Below are positions 11,812 through 23,659 of a DNA stretch of 64,000 nt, piece after piece. Position numbers and translations under genes: made by a program. How positions within the stretch are numbered: position 1 is the stretch's first letter; every line of letters starts with the position of its first letter. The stretch is from Parasponia andersonii (lineage: Eukaryota; Streptophyta; Magnoliopsida; Rosales; Cannabaceae), in NCBI GenBank assembly GCA_002914805.1, contig JXTB01000516.1, positions 231,868 to 295,867 on the forward strand. Direction: 5' to 3'. The notes under the pieces were generated by a model. The model saw only the letters and a list, made by a program, of their open reading frames with translations, searched no databases and was not told the DNA's origin.

Positions 11812-12943
11812 TGATGAGTGATTAATTTACTTACAAATCAAGTATCATTCAATTCAAATAATTATAAGTTCTTAAGTATTTTTGTTAGTTCGATGTGTTT
11901 TACTTTGCTTTTGTAGTTCTTATGAATAAATGAGAATTAAGATAAATTGGTGACAAATATAGATATTTTAATCATTTTAGATAAATGTTGAGTCTGATAA
12001 AATGCAATGCATTAAAAATCAGGCAAAACAGAGCTAAAACGAAGAAACGGCACCCCCGAGAAGAAAAGTTGTTGTGCTGAGTTCCAGAACCGAGAGCACC
12101 GCAGTGCTTGAATAGTTGCATCGTGGTGCTGTCTGAAAATCAGACTTCCAAAGGCTAGAGCACCACGACATTTGCCAGGGAGTGCCATGGAATTACTCGG
12201 CATCTTGAAGTGTATTTTTAGCAAGTTTTTAGAGCCAATTTGGACAATTGATATTATATGATCGAATGGTTGATATTTCACATAGCCTAGGTCATCTTGG
12301 AGCCCTTTAAATACATCCTTAAGCCTCCATTTAATATATGGAGCATTAGAGAGAAGATATATACTTGGGAGTTCAAAATTCATAGAGAAAGGAGAGTTTT
12401 GGAGCTAAAATTTGGAGAGAAAGCTTAAGAGTTGCTTGAAGAATTAAAGCTTTAAGTTCTACCTCTACAAAAGAACCTACGATTCCTTTGAAGCTATGAT
12501 CAAAGAACCATTGAATATAATGAATTCTTAATTTCTAGTTCAGAATAAAGATATTGGAACCGAAATTTAGGAGTGATTTTACCCAGTACTCTAGAGAGGG
12601 GGTAGAAATATCTTTGGGTTCTTAGTTTATAAACTAAGAATAATTTATTAGAATACAGTTGGTGATCAAAAGACATAGTTGATAATTAGGTGAATTCAAT
12701 CCCCTAGTACATTTATGCATAGAAGTCTTCATATTTTATTTTTGTATTTTTATTTCTATTTGTATTTATTTAATTATAAATTCATTTAGTTTGGTTACCT
12801 AGACAAAGTTAGGTCACGACAATTTTGGTACTTAATGATAATTTGATACCTAGTTCCTCATGGGATTGACAACTCTATACTTATCACTTGATTATGACCT
12901 GTGCACTTACGGTTATTTTACGTATATGTATTTTAGCGTAACA
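11812..12943 (+). repeat. Right LTR of the gypsy-type element
   Basis: 1132 bp, same termini as the left LTR, with clear point divergence and two large indels relative to it. The divergence suggests an old insertion. Confidence 0.75.
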
Positions 12944-12972
12944 CTAACTTTTCCCAACTATTTTTAGAATAA

Positions 12973-13273
12973 GATGGTTGAGATTCACACCACTCAGTTG
13001 CAGTCTCAGGCATCTTTATCTACCTCTGGTTCTACGACATAGTCTGCACCACTTTGTATTGATGAGATATTGATTGCTGATGAGGTACTTTGTGTTAGGA
13101 GAAGGTATAGGAGAGAAGTTGGTCCGAAGCTCAAGAGAGCTGTTAGCACTTTTTCTACAATAGTTTCTCTACCACGGGATGCTCCTATGCCCGACTCTGA
13201 GTTGCAAGACTTTTTTAGCACAACACAAAGTTATTTGGCTGCTGCCCACCAGCATGAAGTAGTTCTCTTAGCA
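12973..13273 (+). pseudogene. Possible remnant of a CACTA transposase C-terminal region
   Basis: A frame starting MVEIHTTQL and running through a TAG to DEVLCVRRRYRREVGPKLKR, then a Ser/Thr-rich tail ending at a stop near 13273. The layout of an acidic segment, then V-L-x-x-R-x-x-Y, then a basic Gly-Pro-Lys segment, resembles the C-terminal end of plant En/Spm (CACTA) transposases. The resemblance is weak and from memory of the family. It lies between the gypsy insertion and the right subterminal repeats, where such an exon would be expected. Confidence 0.3.
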
Positions 13274-14024
13274 TAGCATGATGTAAAGGAAGCACTTCAA
13301 CGAACAATTGTGTTACATGTCTAATGCGTTTGCAAGATTGGTTCCAAGATTCTATATATCCATTCAACCGCATGTTGTTCCTAGTATTCTTCTTATGCCC
13401 CCGCTCTTCTGATGCCCCTGCCACCTACATTGGCTCCAAGATTCTGACTGACACTCAAGACAACATAGATCAGGATGAGACCGACTTAGGTAGCTAGCTA
13501 TACAAATAGATCAATTTTTTTTTGTTAAATAATTTATTAATTTTTTTTATGTATATTTTTGTTATAGAATTATTTTAAATTTTATTTTAATATAAAATTT
13601 TTAAATATATTTTATGTTTCAATATTTTCAATTTATTTTTATTTTTTATTTTTTACAATTTTATTTCTAATTTTAATAATTTAATTATTTAAAAAATTAA
13701 AATATATAAAACAACGACACACTATTGGTCATCGCTGTAGGTTTTTGAATTTAATTAGCAACGACTATAACTATATTTATATATNGTGTCGTCACTATAG
13801 TGATAAGGACAGCCCACATCGTCTTTTTTTAGCCATAGTTCGACGACATATATAGTCTACTATTCCGATGACAAATTTTGTCGTCACTATAGAGGTGCTA
13901 TACCGACGGATCTATCCCGACCATGAATTAATAACGACATTATCATTGCTATAGAGCTAATACTGTGACATTCTATTCTATAGTAATGATAATTGTCGAC
14001 ATTATAGAGTCATTTTCATGTAGT

Positions 14025-14884
14025 TTAAAGCAAGTAAATAGTAGGATTAGCATGAAAAATAATGTGAACCAGTTTATGTGAATCAAGTATAACGTGATCA
14101 TGTCTTTTATTATTAAAACACAAATCATCTATTCAAGTTTGGTAATTCTAGTGTAAAATCCATAAAATTATTAGCATATCATTTACAATATAAAAGTACC
14201 TAATTAACTTTTCAAGTACTTTCATTTTATACGTCAAGTTCTAACAATAATATATGCCATTCATTCAATGATGTATGTCATTCATTCATAAGTAAGAAAA
14301 AAACTTACATAGGTTTAATTTATTTTTATTATATCTGTGTGTTGTTATATGATACTATTCTACATTTGAATCAGCATGCTAGTTCTTATTCTAGATTTCG
14401 AAGAATCTAAACTAACGAATATGGATTTCTGTAAGAGACTTGTCATTATACCATCTAAAAGAGCTAACTTAAGTGGTAGAAGTTGCTTGTTTTAAAATCA
14501 AAGAAGTATGTTGGCCTAAAATCCTAAGTCTTTGAAAGCGAATGGATAGAGAGGTTCAAAACTCATTAATATATATAGTTTTAGTCCGTCACTCCATGTT
14601 GATCAATTATTGTTGAGTGTTTCCCCCCCCCCCCCTTTCTTGATGTCGTGTTTAACCATTTTCTACATGATGAATTGCACACGATTTAACAAGCTTTTTT
14701 TTCGGAGTATAGAATGAGTTTATCCGGAGAATCTCCTTCTTCGAATTACTTTTAAAAAAAAAATCTTGTAATAGCAGATTTGTTTTTCTGAAAGGAATAT
14801 GCGTTGTAGAATTAATTTAATAAGTACACAAGATTAATATGTAATAAAATACAAACTTTGATATATTAATATTCCTTTCTTGTA
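14025..14884. other. Spacer between the two CACTA-like elements
   Basis: AT-rich with a run of C near 14623-14635. No gene, domain or inverted repeat was recognised. Confidence 0.6.
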
Positions 14885-15052
14885 TGAAAGCTATTCAATT
14901 TTTCTGATAAGCTTCGGCACGTAAGTTGAAAGCTATTCAATTTTTCTGATAAGCTTCGGCACGTAAGTTGAAAGCTATTCAATTTTTGTGATAAGCTTCG
15001 GTACGTAAGGTGAAAGCTATTCAATTTTTCTGATAAGCTTTGGGGCGTAAGG
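14885..15052 (+). repeat. Tandem repeat, four copies of a 42-bp unit
   Basis: Units at 14885-14926, 14927-14968, 14969-15010 and 15011-15052, each starting TGAAAGCTATTCAATTTTT and ending in a GTAAGT/GTAAGG variant. The first two are identical over the unit and the last two differ at a few bases. Because 42 is a multiple of three, the minus strand stays open and encodes a 14-residue repeat; I do not think it is a gene. The array ends two bases before the CACTAC terminus of the next element. Confidence 0.95.
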
Positions 15053-15565
15053 TGCACTACCATAATAGGGGGCTATGAGATCACTATTTTCCACATCGCT
15101 TTAAGAAGTAACGCGGCGTGAAAAAAAATGTGGCCTAATACATCAAGAAAAGAGCGATGTAGTAGAGCACTCTGTCTTTTATATTGTGTTTTTGATGTCG
15201 AGGTACAAAAGTGCATGTCATTAGAAAAGCAACGTAATAGGTATATCACGTCACATAAAATGCAACATTGAAAATTACTATACGATGTCACTTTTTAGGT
15301 AATGTTGTAGATATTTTTTTTAATTTTTTTGGTTTTATATAAGTTTAGTTTTATTTTTTAAAATAAGTTTACCACGTCACTTATAAAGCGACGTCATATA
15401 TATTTTTTTTAATTTTTCTTGTTTTATATAATTTCAATTTTCAGTTTTTATTTATTTCATTTTTAAATTAGTTTACCATGTCGCTTTAAAAGTGACATGA
15501 AAGGGGGATTAATGATGTCGTCCAAGGCGTGACGTTGTATAGTATTTAATTTTATTTTTTGTTAG

Positions 15566-16070
15566 GGTTCTTATGCAGATCCCATTTCGAAGGAAGGTAG
15601 TCTCTCCTTCACTTCATAGCAGCTGTCGCGCCCCTCCCTCCCTCCCACCTCCCCCCCAAATTTCGATCATAGATTCTGACGATTTAAGGTACTTTAAGCT
15701 TAAAATATTCAATTTTTTTACTAGATTTTGTATAATGTAGCCATGGAATTTGATTTAAACCGAATAATTTTGTAAAATATTAGATCTTTCAGTTTAGATT
15801 TAAGATTTAAGAATTTATTTATTTATTTATTTTTTCTTAGAGTTCTTATGCAGATTCCATTTCAAAGTAGAGTAGTCTCTCCTTCTTTTTGCTACAGCAG
15901 CCATCGCATCTCTCCCTATTTCTACTATAGATTTCGGCAATTTAAGATACTTTAAGCTTAAATAATTCAATTCTTTTACTAGATTTTGTATAATGTACCT
16001 ATGAAATTTGATTTAAACCAAATATTTTTGCAAAATATTAGATCTTTTCGTTTGGATTTAAGATTTAGGA
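15566..16070 (+). repeat. Tandem duplication of about 240 bp inside the second CACTA-like element
   Basis: Unit 1 (about 15566-15812) and unit 2 (15841-16070) both run from GTTCTTATGCAGAT through GTAGTCTCTCCTTC, TTTAAGCTTAAA and ACTAGATTTTGTATAATGTA to TTAGATTTAAGATTTA-like ends. They are separated by an ATTT-rich spacer. Unit 2 lacks the C-rich stretch of unit 1 (15635-15657). Confidence 0.85.
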
Positions 16071-16515
16071 TATTTTGAATTTTTTCCTCTGTGATGTGAA
16101 AATTTTATTATTGTATATTGTTACTGTATATTTGAATAGGGTGTGAAAATTTTTTTGTTGTAAATTAAAATTGATTTTTTTTTCGCTTTTCATATTTCAG
16201 ATTTTAAGTCCATTTCACAGCATATATATGTGTATTTTTTACATGTTAAATTTTAAGTTTCATGTAACCTTTAATATTTTCAATTATCATTTTTAATGTT
16301 CCTATAATTTGATAGATGTATATTTTTAGATTTTTGTGGTTTGAGACTATAACAATGGGTTGCTTTTGGATTATCAGTTTTTAGTTTTTTTGTGGTCTAA
16401 GACTATAACAGTGATTTGATACATGTGTATTTTCAATGCAGTTCGTAAAGAATATGTTACTGAGCTTTTGCATTATCTCATTAGACAAGATTTTTCGTAT
16501 TTCTATAGTTGTATT

Positions 16516-17667
16516 TATTAGGTCCGTTTATCAGGTATTACTGAATAAAATTAATTTCCAATTAATTATGTGAGGTGGTAATGCAGAAATTGTAAAAATG
16601 ACACAAGATATTTTTACTTGGTTCAGTTATCTCCCGATAACCTACGTCCAAGGGGTCATGCCCAGATAATAAACACTATTAGCAAAGTTTGAATGAATAC
16701 AAATACTAATTTGATTTATACAATAAAAAGACTCCCTCTTTTAATTGTCACAATATAGATGTATTCATTCACTAACGTGTCTAGCGAGCACCACTCGTCT
16801 TAGGTTGACTTCGTTCTTCTAAAATCTCTTCAGGTACTTGAAATCGATCTTTTCTTGAAGATAATCAGCACCTCTCCCGAAGTACTATCACTTAAACGAC
16901 TAGGACACCTCCTAAGTCCAAAATATGACTAAAAGAAAAACTTTTCTTTTAAAACCGAAAAATACAATAAGTGGTCTCTCTACATAAAGCTACTCTTGAG
17001 TGGCCTTTAAATAGAGAAGAGAGCAAACTTTCACGTGTAAGATTTGCAAAATAACAATTAAGAGTATTTAATATTAATTAGAAGACTTGCAAGATCAACC
17101 AAGTTTGTTACTAAACTTAGAAAACGGAAAGTAGTTGCTGATTCTATACATGTGTTGCAACATGGTCTATCAACCTAGTCATTTTGTAACATAAAAAGGA
17201 AACTTTCAGATTACTTTTCTGGTATAAAAATATAAGTTACTCAAACCTATTTAACAGCTAATAATACGAATTAGAGTAACTTTAATCATTGAGAATCAGC
17301 ACAAATAAGTTAAGGAAACTTCCATAAAAGATATTACACATAAAATATTCAATTAAAGGAATTTCCTTAATGAAATATAGACATATACTCAAAACCAATT
17401 TAGGAAAGAGTCACTTACCCATTCCTTCTCAAATGAATCCATCTATGCATTAATATGATCAAATTTTTATGATCCGTCCATGTATTAAAATGATCAGATT
17501 TTTATGTTTGACAACTATAGAAATCGTGACCTAAAGCATATAAAAGGAAAATATAGAAAATACTGAAAAACTTATTCATGTCAAATATTTAGTCGCATAT
17601 TATAACATGACCGTAAAACCAGTCATGTTGCAATATAAAGATTGTCAACAGATTATATACTCTTTCA
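16516..17667 (-). repeat. 3' LTR of the Sirevirus
   Basis: 1152 bp. On the minus strand it starts TGAAAGAG; its other end reads TA instead of TG on the plus strand, a single transition that destroys the integrase terminal dinucleotide. The rest aligns along its length with the 5' LTR. Confidence 0.92.
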
Positions 17668-17682
17668 ATCTCCCCCTTTGGC
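17668..17682 (-). promoter_or_regulatory. Polypurine tract for plus-strand priming
   Basis: On the minus strand GCCAAAGGGGGAGAT directly precedes the 3' LTR. Two further GGGGGAG blocks lie at 17749-17761 and 18107-18120, the last within the env-like frame. Confidence 0.85.
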
Positions 17683-17962
17683 ATCTTTTAGACAAATATT
17701 TGATATGTCTGCAAAACAAGGTCAGTATCCAAAATCTAAATATGCTTTCTCCCCCTTTTGGACAAAAGATCCAAAGGCAAAGAAAAAATAAGTGATAAAA
17801 ATTGACAATCACAAAACAACTAATGAAACTAGAATATGTTGAAACATCAGAACACAAAAGAAATTAATCCTACAGAAAATTAAACACACCCAAATTGTAT
17901 CAAACTTATACAAACCAAGAAAAAAAAAAAAAAAAAAGAAAATAGAAAGAAACACATAAAGA

Positions 17963-19523
17963 TCAAATATCGTCCATGTCGACATCCAGTTTCTTTGCAA
18001 TGGCAGCAACCAATTTCTTGATCTTTGTAAGCCTGGCTTCTTGACCTGTGGATGTTGTAACATCAGTAGTAGCAGGACCTTGTGTACCAATATCAGCAGT
18101 AGCTTCAATCTCCCCCTCAACTAGATCTTTCTCCTTAAGTTTGAACACGATGTTAGATGGAATGGCTGTGAGGAACTCAGAGTCATACATGAGAGGGTGT
18201 TGATGAGATAGAATCCCATAAATAAGTGATGGAAAGATCAGCCTCTTCTTGGGATGTTTGAGATTGCGAAGTTCACAAATCTGCTCAAAAATCAGTTGTC
18301 CCAAGTTCACTGATATACCTGTTCCAACATCATATAGAAAGCTACCAATATCAAAGTGAATAGTTGGATAGTGTATGGTAGGTCTCCAATTGTGCATAGC
18401 AATCCGATGAAGTCCTCTGTACTTCAAGGTCAGATCAGTGACTTAAAGAATATCCTCTTTAGGCCACTTCTTCTTTGTCCCAAGTAACTCAGTTGCAACC
18501 ATGTCTTCATCAAAAGATTTTTCAAACTCATCATGAGATCTCAAATGTACACCGAGAAAATCAGAAATCACTTGAGGCAAGAAGTCATACACATGATTTC
18601 TAACAAAGATCTTATGAAAGGTAATGGAATCAGGTTCATCAAATCTATCAGTAATATTAGCATAGAATTCCTGAACTACCCAAGACACAAAACCTTTGTT
18701 TTTAAACACAGTATTATCTCATCCCTGATCTTAAATGGCTTTTAACACACCAATACTTAAAAAAGACTTAGAATTAATGTTTCTTACAGGAATAAACTGA
18801 CATTGACCATAGACATTCATTGATGCAATAATTTCTTTCGTGTAGTACCAAGGAGTAAAGGCATTATGAATATTTTAACCTGGTATGCGTGTTGTAGAAG
18901 TGGAAACACCCTTTGCCTTCATAGCTGCAGTGGCCTTCTTAGGTTTCTGTGTGGCTTATTTGCAGGACTGGCCAGCAGACTTCTTAGAGGGTTGAGCAGC
19001 AAGAGTAGCCAACGAAGTAGCTACTTGTGTTGCAACATCAGGTTGATTTTGGTCAATACAGAGGGAATTACAGCATGTGGGTACTGTGTTGGAATATCTC
19101 TGATTGTGTCGCAACAGGGGTCTGTAATTCAGTGGGTTTCGATGTTGCAACAGCCTCTTTTTCAAGAACAGGTTCTGGAAGCAATGTTGCAGCAGGTACT
19201 TTCATCGATTCTTGATTATGAAGACTCGATTTAGAAGTCTTACCATCATCTCCTTTTCTCGGAACCGACTCAACTGTTGAATGAGCAATTGATTTCGAAT
19301 TGGGGGAATGAGAAAAATCTCCTGAATCAGTTGGTTTCTGCGATTCGATGGGTTGTGATGGAATAACCTCTGGTTTAGTCACCTTCTCCGGCAACGATGG
19401 CTTTGTTTTCGCAGAAGTTAGCAAGACCACCGATTTCTGCTTCTTGGCCGGCGGTGACGTTTTCCCCTTTCCTTTTAGAGCAGGAGCAAACTTGCTCTTT
19501 TTCCTTGATCTGGTGTTAACCAT
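17963..19523 (-). pseudogene. env-like third ORF of the Sirevirus, disrupted
   Basis: Starts at the ATG at 19523 (MVNTRSRKKSK), a very basic start followed by a Lys/Pro/Ser/Thr-rich segment. A more structured region (18709-18443 and 18427-17963) contains VVQEFYAN and a V-R-x-x-x-x-D-F-L-P-x-V segment. This matches, as I recall, the plant family variously called envelope-like or putative plant transposon protein, found after pol in Sireviruses and Athila elements. The C-terminus is Thr/Lys-rich and ends MDDI. A frame change near 19080-19165, further breaks around 18730-18890 and a stop at about 18443 interrupt it. No signal peptide or clear membrane span is visible, so a true envelope role is unproven. 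Confidence 0.65.
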
Positions 19524-20536
19524 AGTTGGCAATTTTTGTAGGTACAGAGAAAACAAAAAACAAGGAAAGAAAGAGGAAGAAGAAGAGACTACGGCTGAGA
19601 CAATTTGGGATTTTAGGGTTGAAATAATCTGAATATATATCCCCTTAGTTACCCAAAATTTGAAAAGAAAACAAATAAAAATTAGAGCCATAAAGCTTGG
19701 GAAATAACTACCATGAATAATTTTTGAACGTGTTCCAACAGATGATGTCAGTATGCAGTTTTCCATAAACCGCCTTTTTTTTAAATAAAGATCTGTAAAT
19801 ATCTCAATGTTATAACATACCTTATTTTGCCACAAAATCAAAATTTAATATGTATGGAAAGCTAGAATAAAAAATTGAAACAAATAAATTTATGTCAATC
19901 ATAAATTAATTTTTTAAAATAAACAGGACTTGCCAATTTTATCAAATAAAATTTTCGAATTGCTTTTATATTAATTAACCATCAAGAATTGAAAGACAAC
20001 TGACTTACCTTAAAAATGTTGATCTCCACGAAATTCCATTCTAAATTTCAGGCTGTAAGCGTATGATGTGATTTTTTGAGCAGTATATCTTTGTTTATTG
20101 CTACTGCTATTTTTTTTTCTAACAACACAAAAATGAAGCACCCACAGTCAATAGCTTTCACTCTATCACTGAGGTAGCCCTTTTCACACGGTAGATCATC
20201 CTCTACTGTATTTGTGATACATAGCATTGGATTACTCATGGATGGCTCTCACACATCAGTGTAGGTAGCTTTTTTTGACTAGGGAGCCTTTTTTACAAAA
20301 TTTTTATAAAATTAAACAAACAAAGGTTCATCAGTTAAAGTTCAATCCAAGATAATCCATCTTTCATCAATCAATTCAGACATTTTATAAGATGAGATAA
20401 CAAAGACTGTATATTAAAAAAATCAAATTATGATTAATAAAAATTCATCTCTTTCAAAATTTTCTTTTAAACTTTCCACATACAAAAATTTCAATTTCAA
20501 ATGGCAAAAATTCAGCATAAAATAAAACAAAAATAT

Positions 20537-23500
20537 TTACATAGAACAAATTCCCAAGGACTTCCTCAGGAAATTAAAACGCACAAAATCAAATGGTTTA
20601 GTGAATATGTCTGCAAGCTGGTTCTCTGTTGCAACATACTCCAAAACAATTACATTATTTTCAACCAATGCTCTAATGAAATGATGGCGAATATCAATAT
20701 GCTTAGTCCTAGAATGTTGCACTACATTTTTAGAAATATTGATAGCACTAGTGTTATCACAATATACTACTAAATTATCCAATTCAATACCGTATTCCTT
20801 TAGCATCTGTTTCATCCACAACAGCTGTGTGCAACAATTCCCAGCAGCAATGTACTCAGCTTCGGCAGTCGACAAAGAGATGGAGTTCTGCTTTTTGCTC
20901 TGCCATGAAATCAGTTTATTCCCGAGGTAGAAACAACCTCCAGTTGTACTTTTTCTGTCGTCAGCATTCTCTGCCCAATCTGCATCACTATAACCAACAA
21001 GATGAGTATTAGTTTCCTTTGAATACCAAGTTCCATGATCAACAGTCCCATTAATATATCTAATGATTCTTTTTACAGCAAGAATATGAGACTCCTTAGG
21101 TCTAGATTGATATCTAGCACAAACACCAACACTATAGGAAATATCAGGACAACTAGCTGTAAGATACGGTAGACTTCCCATCATGCTCCTATAGAGCGTT
21201 GAATCAACATCAACACCATTTTCATCTTTGGTCAACTTGAGAGTAGTACTCATGGGAGTATTCATGTGTTTGGCAGATTCTAAACCGAATTTCTTCACAA
21301 GGTTTTTTGCGTATTTGGATTGAGATATGAAAATCCCATCTTCAAGTTGCTTAACCTGCAAACCTAGAAAAAATGTCAGCTCACCTACCATACTCATCTC
21401 GAACTCCTTCTTCATCTGGGTAACAAATTCATGTACTTTATTATCAGATGTAGAACCAAAAACAATGTCATCAACATATATTTGTACAATAATAATACCA
21501 GATTCAAAGTGCTTGATGAACAAAGTTTTGTCTACTCCCTTTCTCTTGTAGCCTTTTTCAATCAAAAAATTTCTTAACCTTTCATACCATGCCCTAGGTG
21601 CCTGTTTCAATCCATATAGTGCCTTTTTGAGTTTAAAAACATGGTTAGACAAATATGGATCTTTAAAATCTTTAGGTTGTTCTACATAAGCTTCCTCATT
21701 CAAAATACCATTTAAAAGTACACTTTTTACATCCATTTGGTATAAAGTAAAGCCTATGAGACATGAAATGGCAAGATATAAGCGAATAGATTCCAATCTA
21801 GCAACAGGAGCAAATGTTTCATCGAAATCAATGCCCTCAACTTGTGTGTATCCTTGGGCAACCAACCTAGCTTTGTTTCTAATTATGTTATCAAATTCAT
21901 CAGATTTGTTCTTATAAATCCATTTGGTTCCAATCACATTAGAATTCCTAGGTCTAGGTACAAGTGTCCACATCATTCCTAGTGAACTGTTCTAATTCCT
22001 CTTGCATTGCCTTTACCCAAAATTCATCTAATAGGGCTTCCTTAACATTTTTAGGCTCAATCATAGAGGTAAAGCACACATATTTTACCAGATTTATGTT
22101 TCTCCTCCTTGTTACCATCATATCATCAGGATTACCTATAATAAGATCAAAAGGATGATTTTTCTTCACCCTTGATGATGGTTCTCTTCTGATTGGATCA
22201 TGAATGTCCACTGAAGGTTTAGCAGATAATGTGCCTCTTTGTCCGGAGGATGTTGCAACATCTGATCCTGATGTTATATCAGGATTGTCTGGTTCTGTAA
22301 CAGCGTCAGGCTGAGTTGTAACATGTGAATCAGAAACAAGATTAACAACAGCTTCATCAGTAAAACTATGAATTTTATCTTCTTGTGAAAAATCTGTGAA
22401 ATCTTTAAGATCATCAATGACAATATTACCAGATTCCATAATAGATTGAGTTCTTATGTTATAAACACGATAAGCTCTACTATTATTTGAATAACCAAGA
22501 AAAACACCTACATCACTTTTAGCGTCAAACTTACCCAAGTGTTCCCGATCATTTAGGATATAACATGTACTCCCAAAAATATGAAAATAGCTTAAGTTAT
22601 GTTTCTTATCATGCCAAATCTCATAGGGTGCTTTTGCTGTACCTGGGCGCAAATAGGCACGGTTAATGGTATAACACGCCATGCTTATTGCTTCATCCCA
22701 CAATCTCTTGGATAGCTTCTTACTGTTGAGCATGACACGAGCCATTTCCTGCAAAGTCCTATTTTTCCTCTCTACTACACTGTTTTGTTGAGGTGTTTTA
22801 GGTGCAGAAAATTCATGTGAAATACCATGTTCATCACAAAAATCAGTATAGACAGTGTTTTCAAATTCTTTACCGTGATCGCTCCAAATTCTCACTTTCT
22901 TGCAATTTTTCTTAGTCTTAAGTTTCACACACAATGTTTTGAAAGCATCAAATGTGTCAAATTTTTCTCTTAAAAAATCTACCCAAGAGTACCTGGAAAA
23001 ATCATCCACACACACAAAGACATAACGCTTACCTCCAATACTTTCTACTTGAATAGGACCCATCAGATCCATATGAAGTAGCTCCAGCACCTTTGATGTT
23101 GTAACATCTTGTACAACTTTTGTGTGTAGTCTTCAATTGTTCCCAATTTGACAAGGTCCATATATACCTGGTGATTTTTTATCAAGACCTGATAATCCTC
23201 GAACAGCACCTGTAGAGACAATTCTTTTCAACATTTTAAAATTCAAATGACCCAGTTTTTCATGCCACAAATCAATCTCATTCATGGATACACTATTACA
23301 GGTTTGTGGATTAGTCAAAGTATAACAATTGTCAGGAGATCTCAATCCTTCTAAAACAGAGTTCCCATTTTTATCCATGACAACACATTTATCACGGGTA
23401 AAATTAACATGAAGATTCTGATCACAAATCTGACTTATGCTAATCAAGTTAGCCTTAAGTCCTTCAACATGCAAAACATTCTTCAATCTAGGGAATCCTT

Positions 23501-23659
23501 CAACATTGAGAGTTCATCTTCCAAGAACTCTTCCTTTCACACCATCACTAAAAGTGACAAGACCAAAAGCATCTTCCTTGTAATTTTCCAGTATGGATTT
23601 GTCACCTATCATGTGTCTAGAATACCCACTATCAAAGTACCAAGCATTAGTAGCAGATG
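20537..23659 (-). pseudogene. Sirevirus pol: protease, integrase, reverse transcriptase, RNase H (broken)
   Basis: Protease active site AWYFDSGYSRHM near 23610-23646. The pre-integrase zinc region contains WHEKLGHLNFKML (23486-23133). The integrase core starts near LLHMDLMGP, with D in IWSDHGKEF and E in VVERKNRTLQE, so all three catalytic acids are present. Reverse transcriptase (21976 downward) has YVDD in [10 protein letters not shown] near 21460-21485. RNase H shows [18 protein letters not shown] and [10 protein letters not shown], and the frame ends near 20537. Breaks: in-frame TGA at 23514-23516 and at 23133-23135, and a frame change near 21955-21975 between integrase and reverse transcriptase. 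The catalytic residues survive, so inactivation came from these breaks. Confidence 0.93.

Larger units (their letters stand above)
7805..12943 (+). mobile_element. Non-autonomous Ty3/gypsy-type LTR element (LTRs, tRNA-Asp-like primer site, no polymerase)
   Basis: Two direct LTRs (7805-9161 and 11812-12943) begin TGATGAGTG and end TAACA. The left LTR is followed by a primer-binding site resembling the tRNA-Asp site of Athila-type gypsy elements. The right LTR is preceded by a polypurine-rich tract within GGACAAG...TTTGGAGGTATT, a familiar arrangement in this group. Flanks are CTAAT (7800-7804) and CTAAC (12944-12948), a near-perfect 5-bp duplication. The 2.65-kb interior has only short broken frames (for example 9409-9603 and 9634-9927) and no protease, reverse transcriptase or integrase. 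It sits inside the CACTA-like element and is therefore younger than it. Confidence 0.75.
5900..14024. mobile_element. Degenerate CACTA-like DNA transposon, split by a gypsy-type insertion
   Basis: The left edge reads ACTACGATACAAGAAAAAAG and the right edge, on the opposite strand, ACTACATGAAAATGACTC. Both resemble the plant CACTA terminus (CACTACAAGAAAAA) minus its first base. Subterminal zones at both sides (5930-6340 and 13700-14020) are filled with short repeats around GTCGTC, GTCGCC and CTATAG in both orientations, a hallmark of CACTA elements. The triplet TTA flanks both ends, as expected for a 3-bp target duplication, though this has limited weight. The interior is AT-rich, contains a CT-rich leader-like zone at about 6375-6600, and is interrupted at 7805-12943. 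It is not autonomous. Confidence 0.55.

Noticed and set aside
14866..15063. 65-codon repetitive open frame on the minus strand
   Set aside because: It arises from the 42-bp tandem repeat, whose length is a multiple of three; no promoter or homologue is evident.
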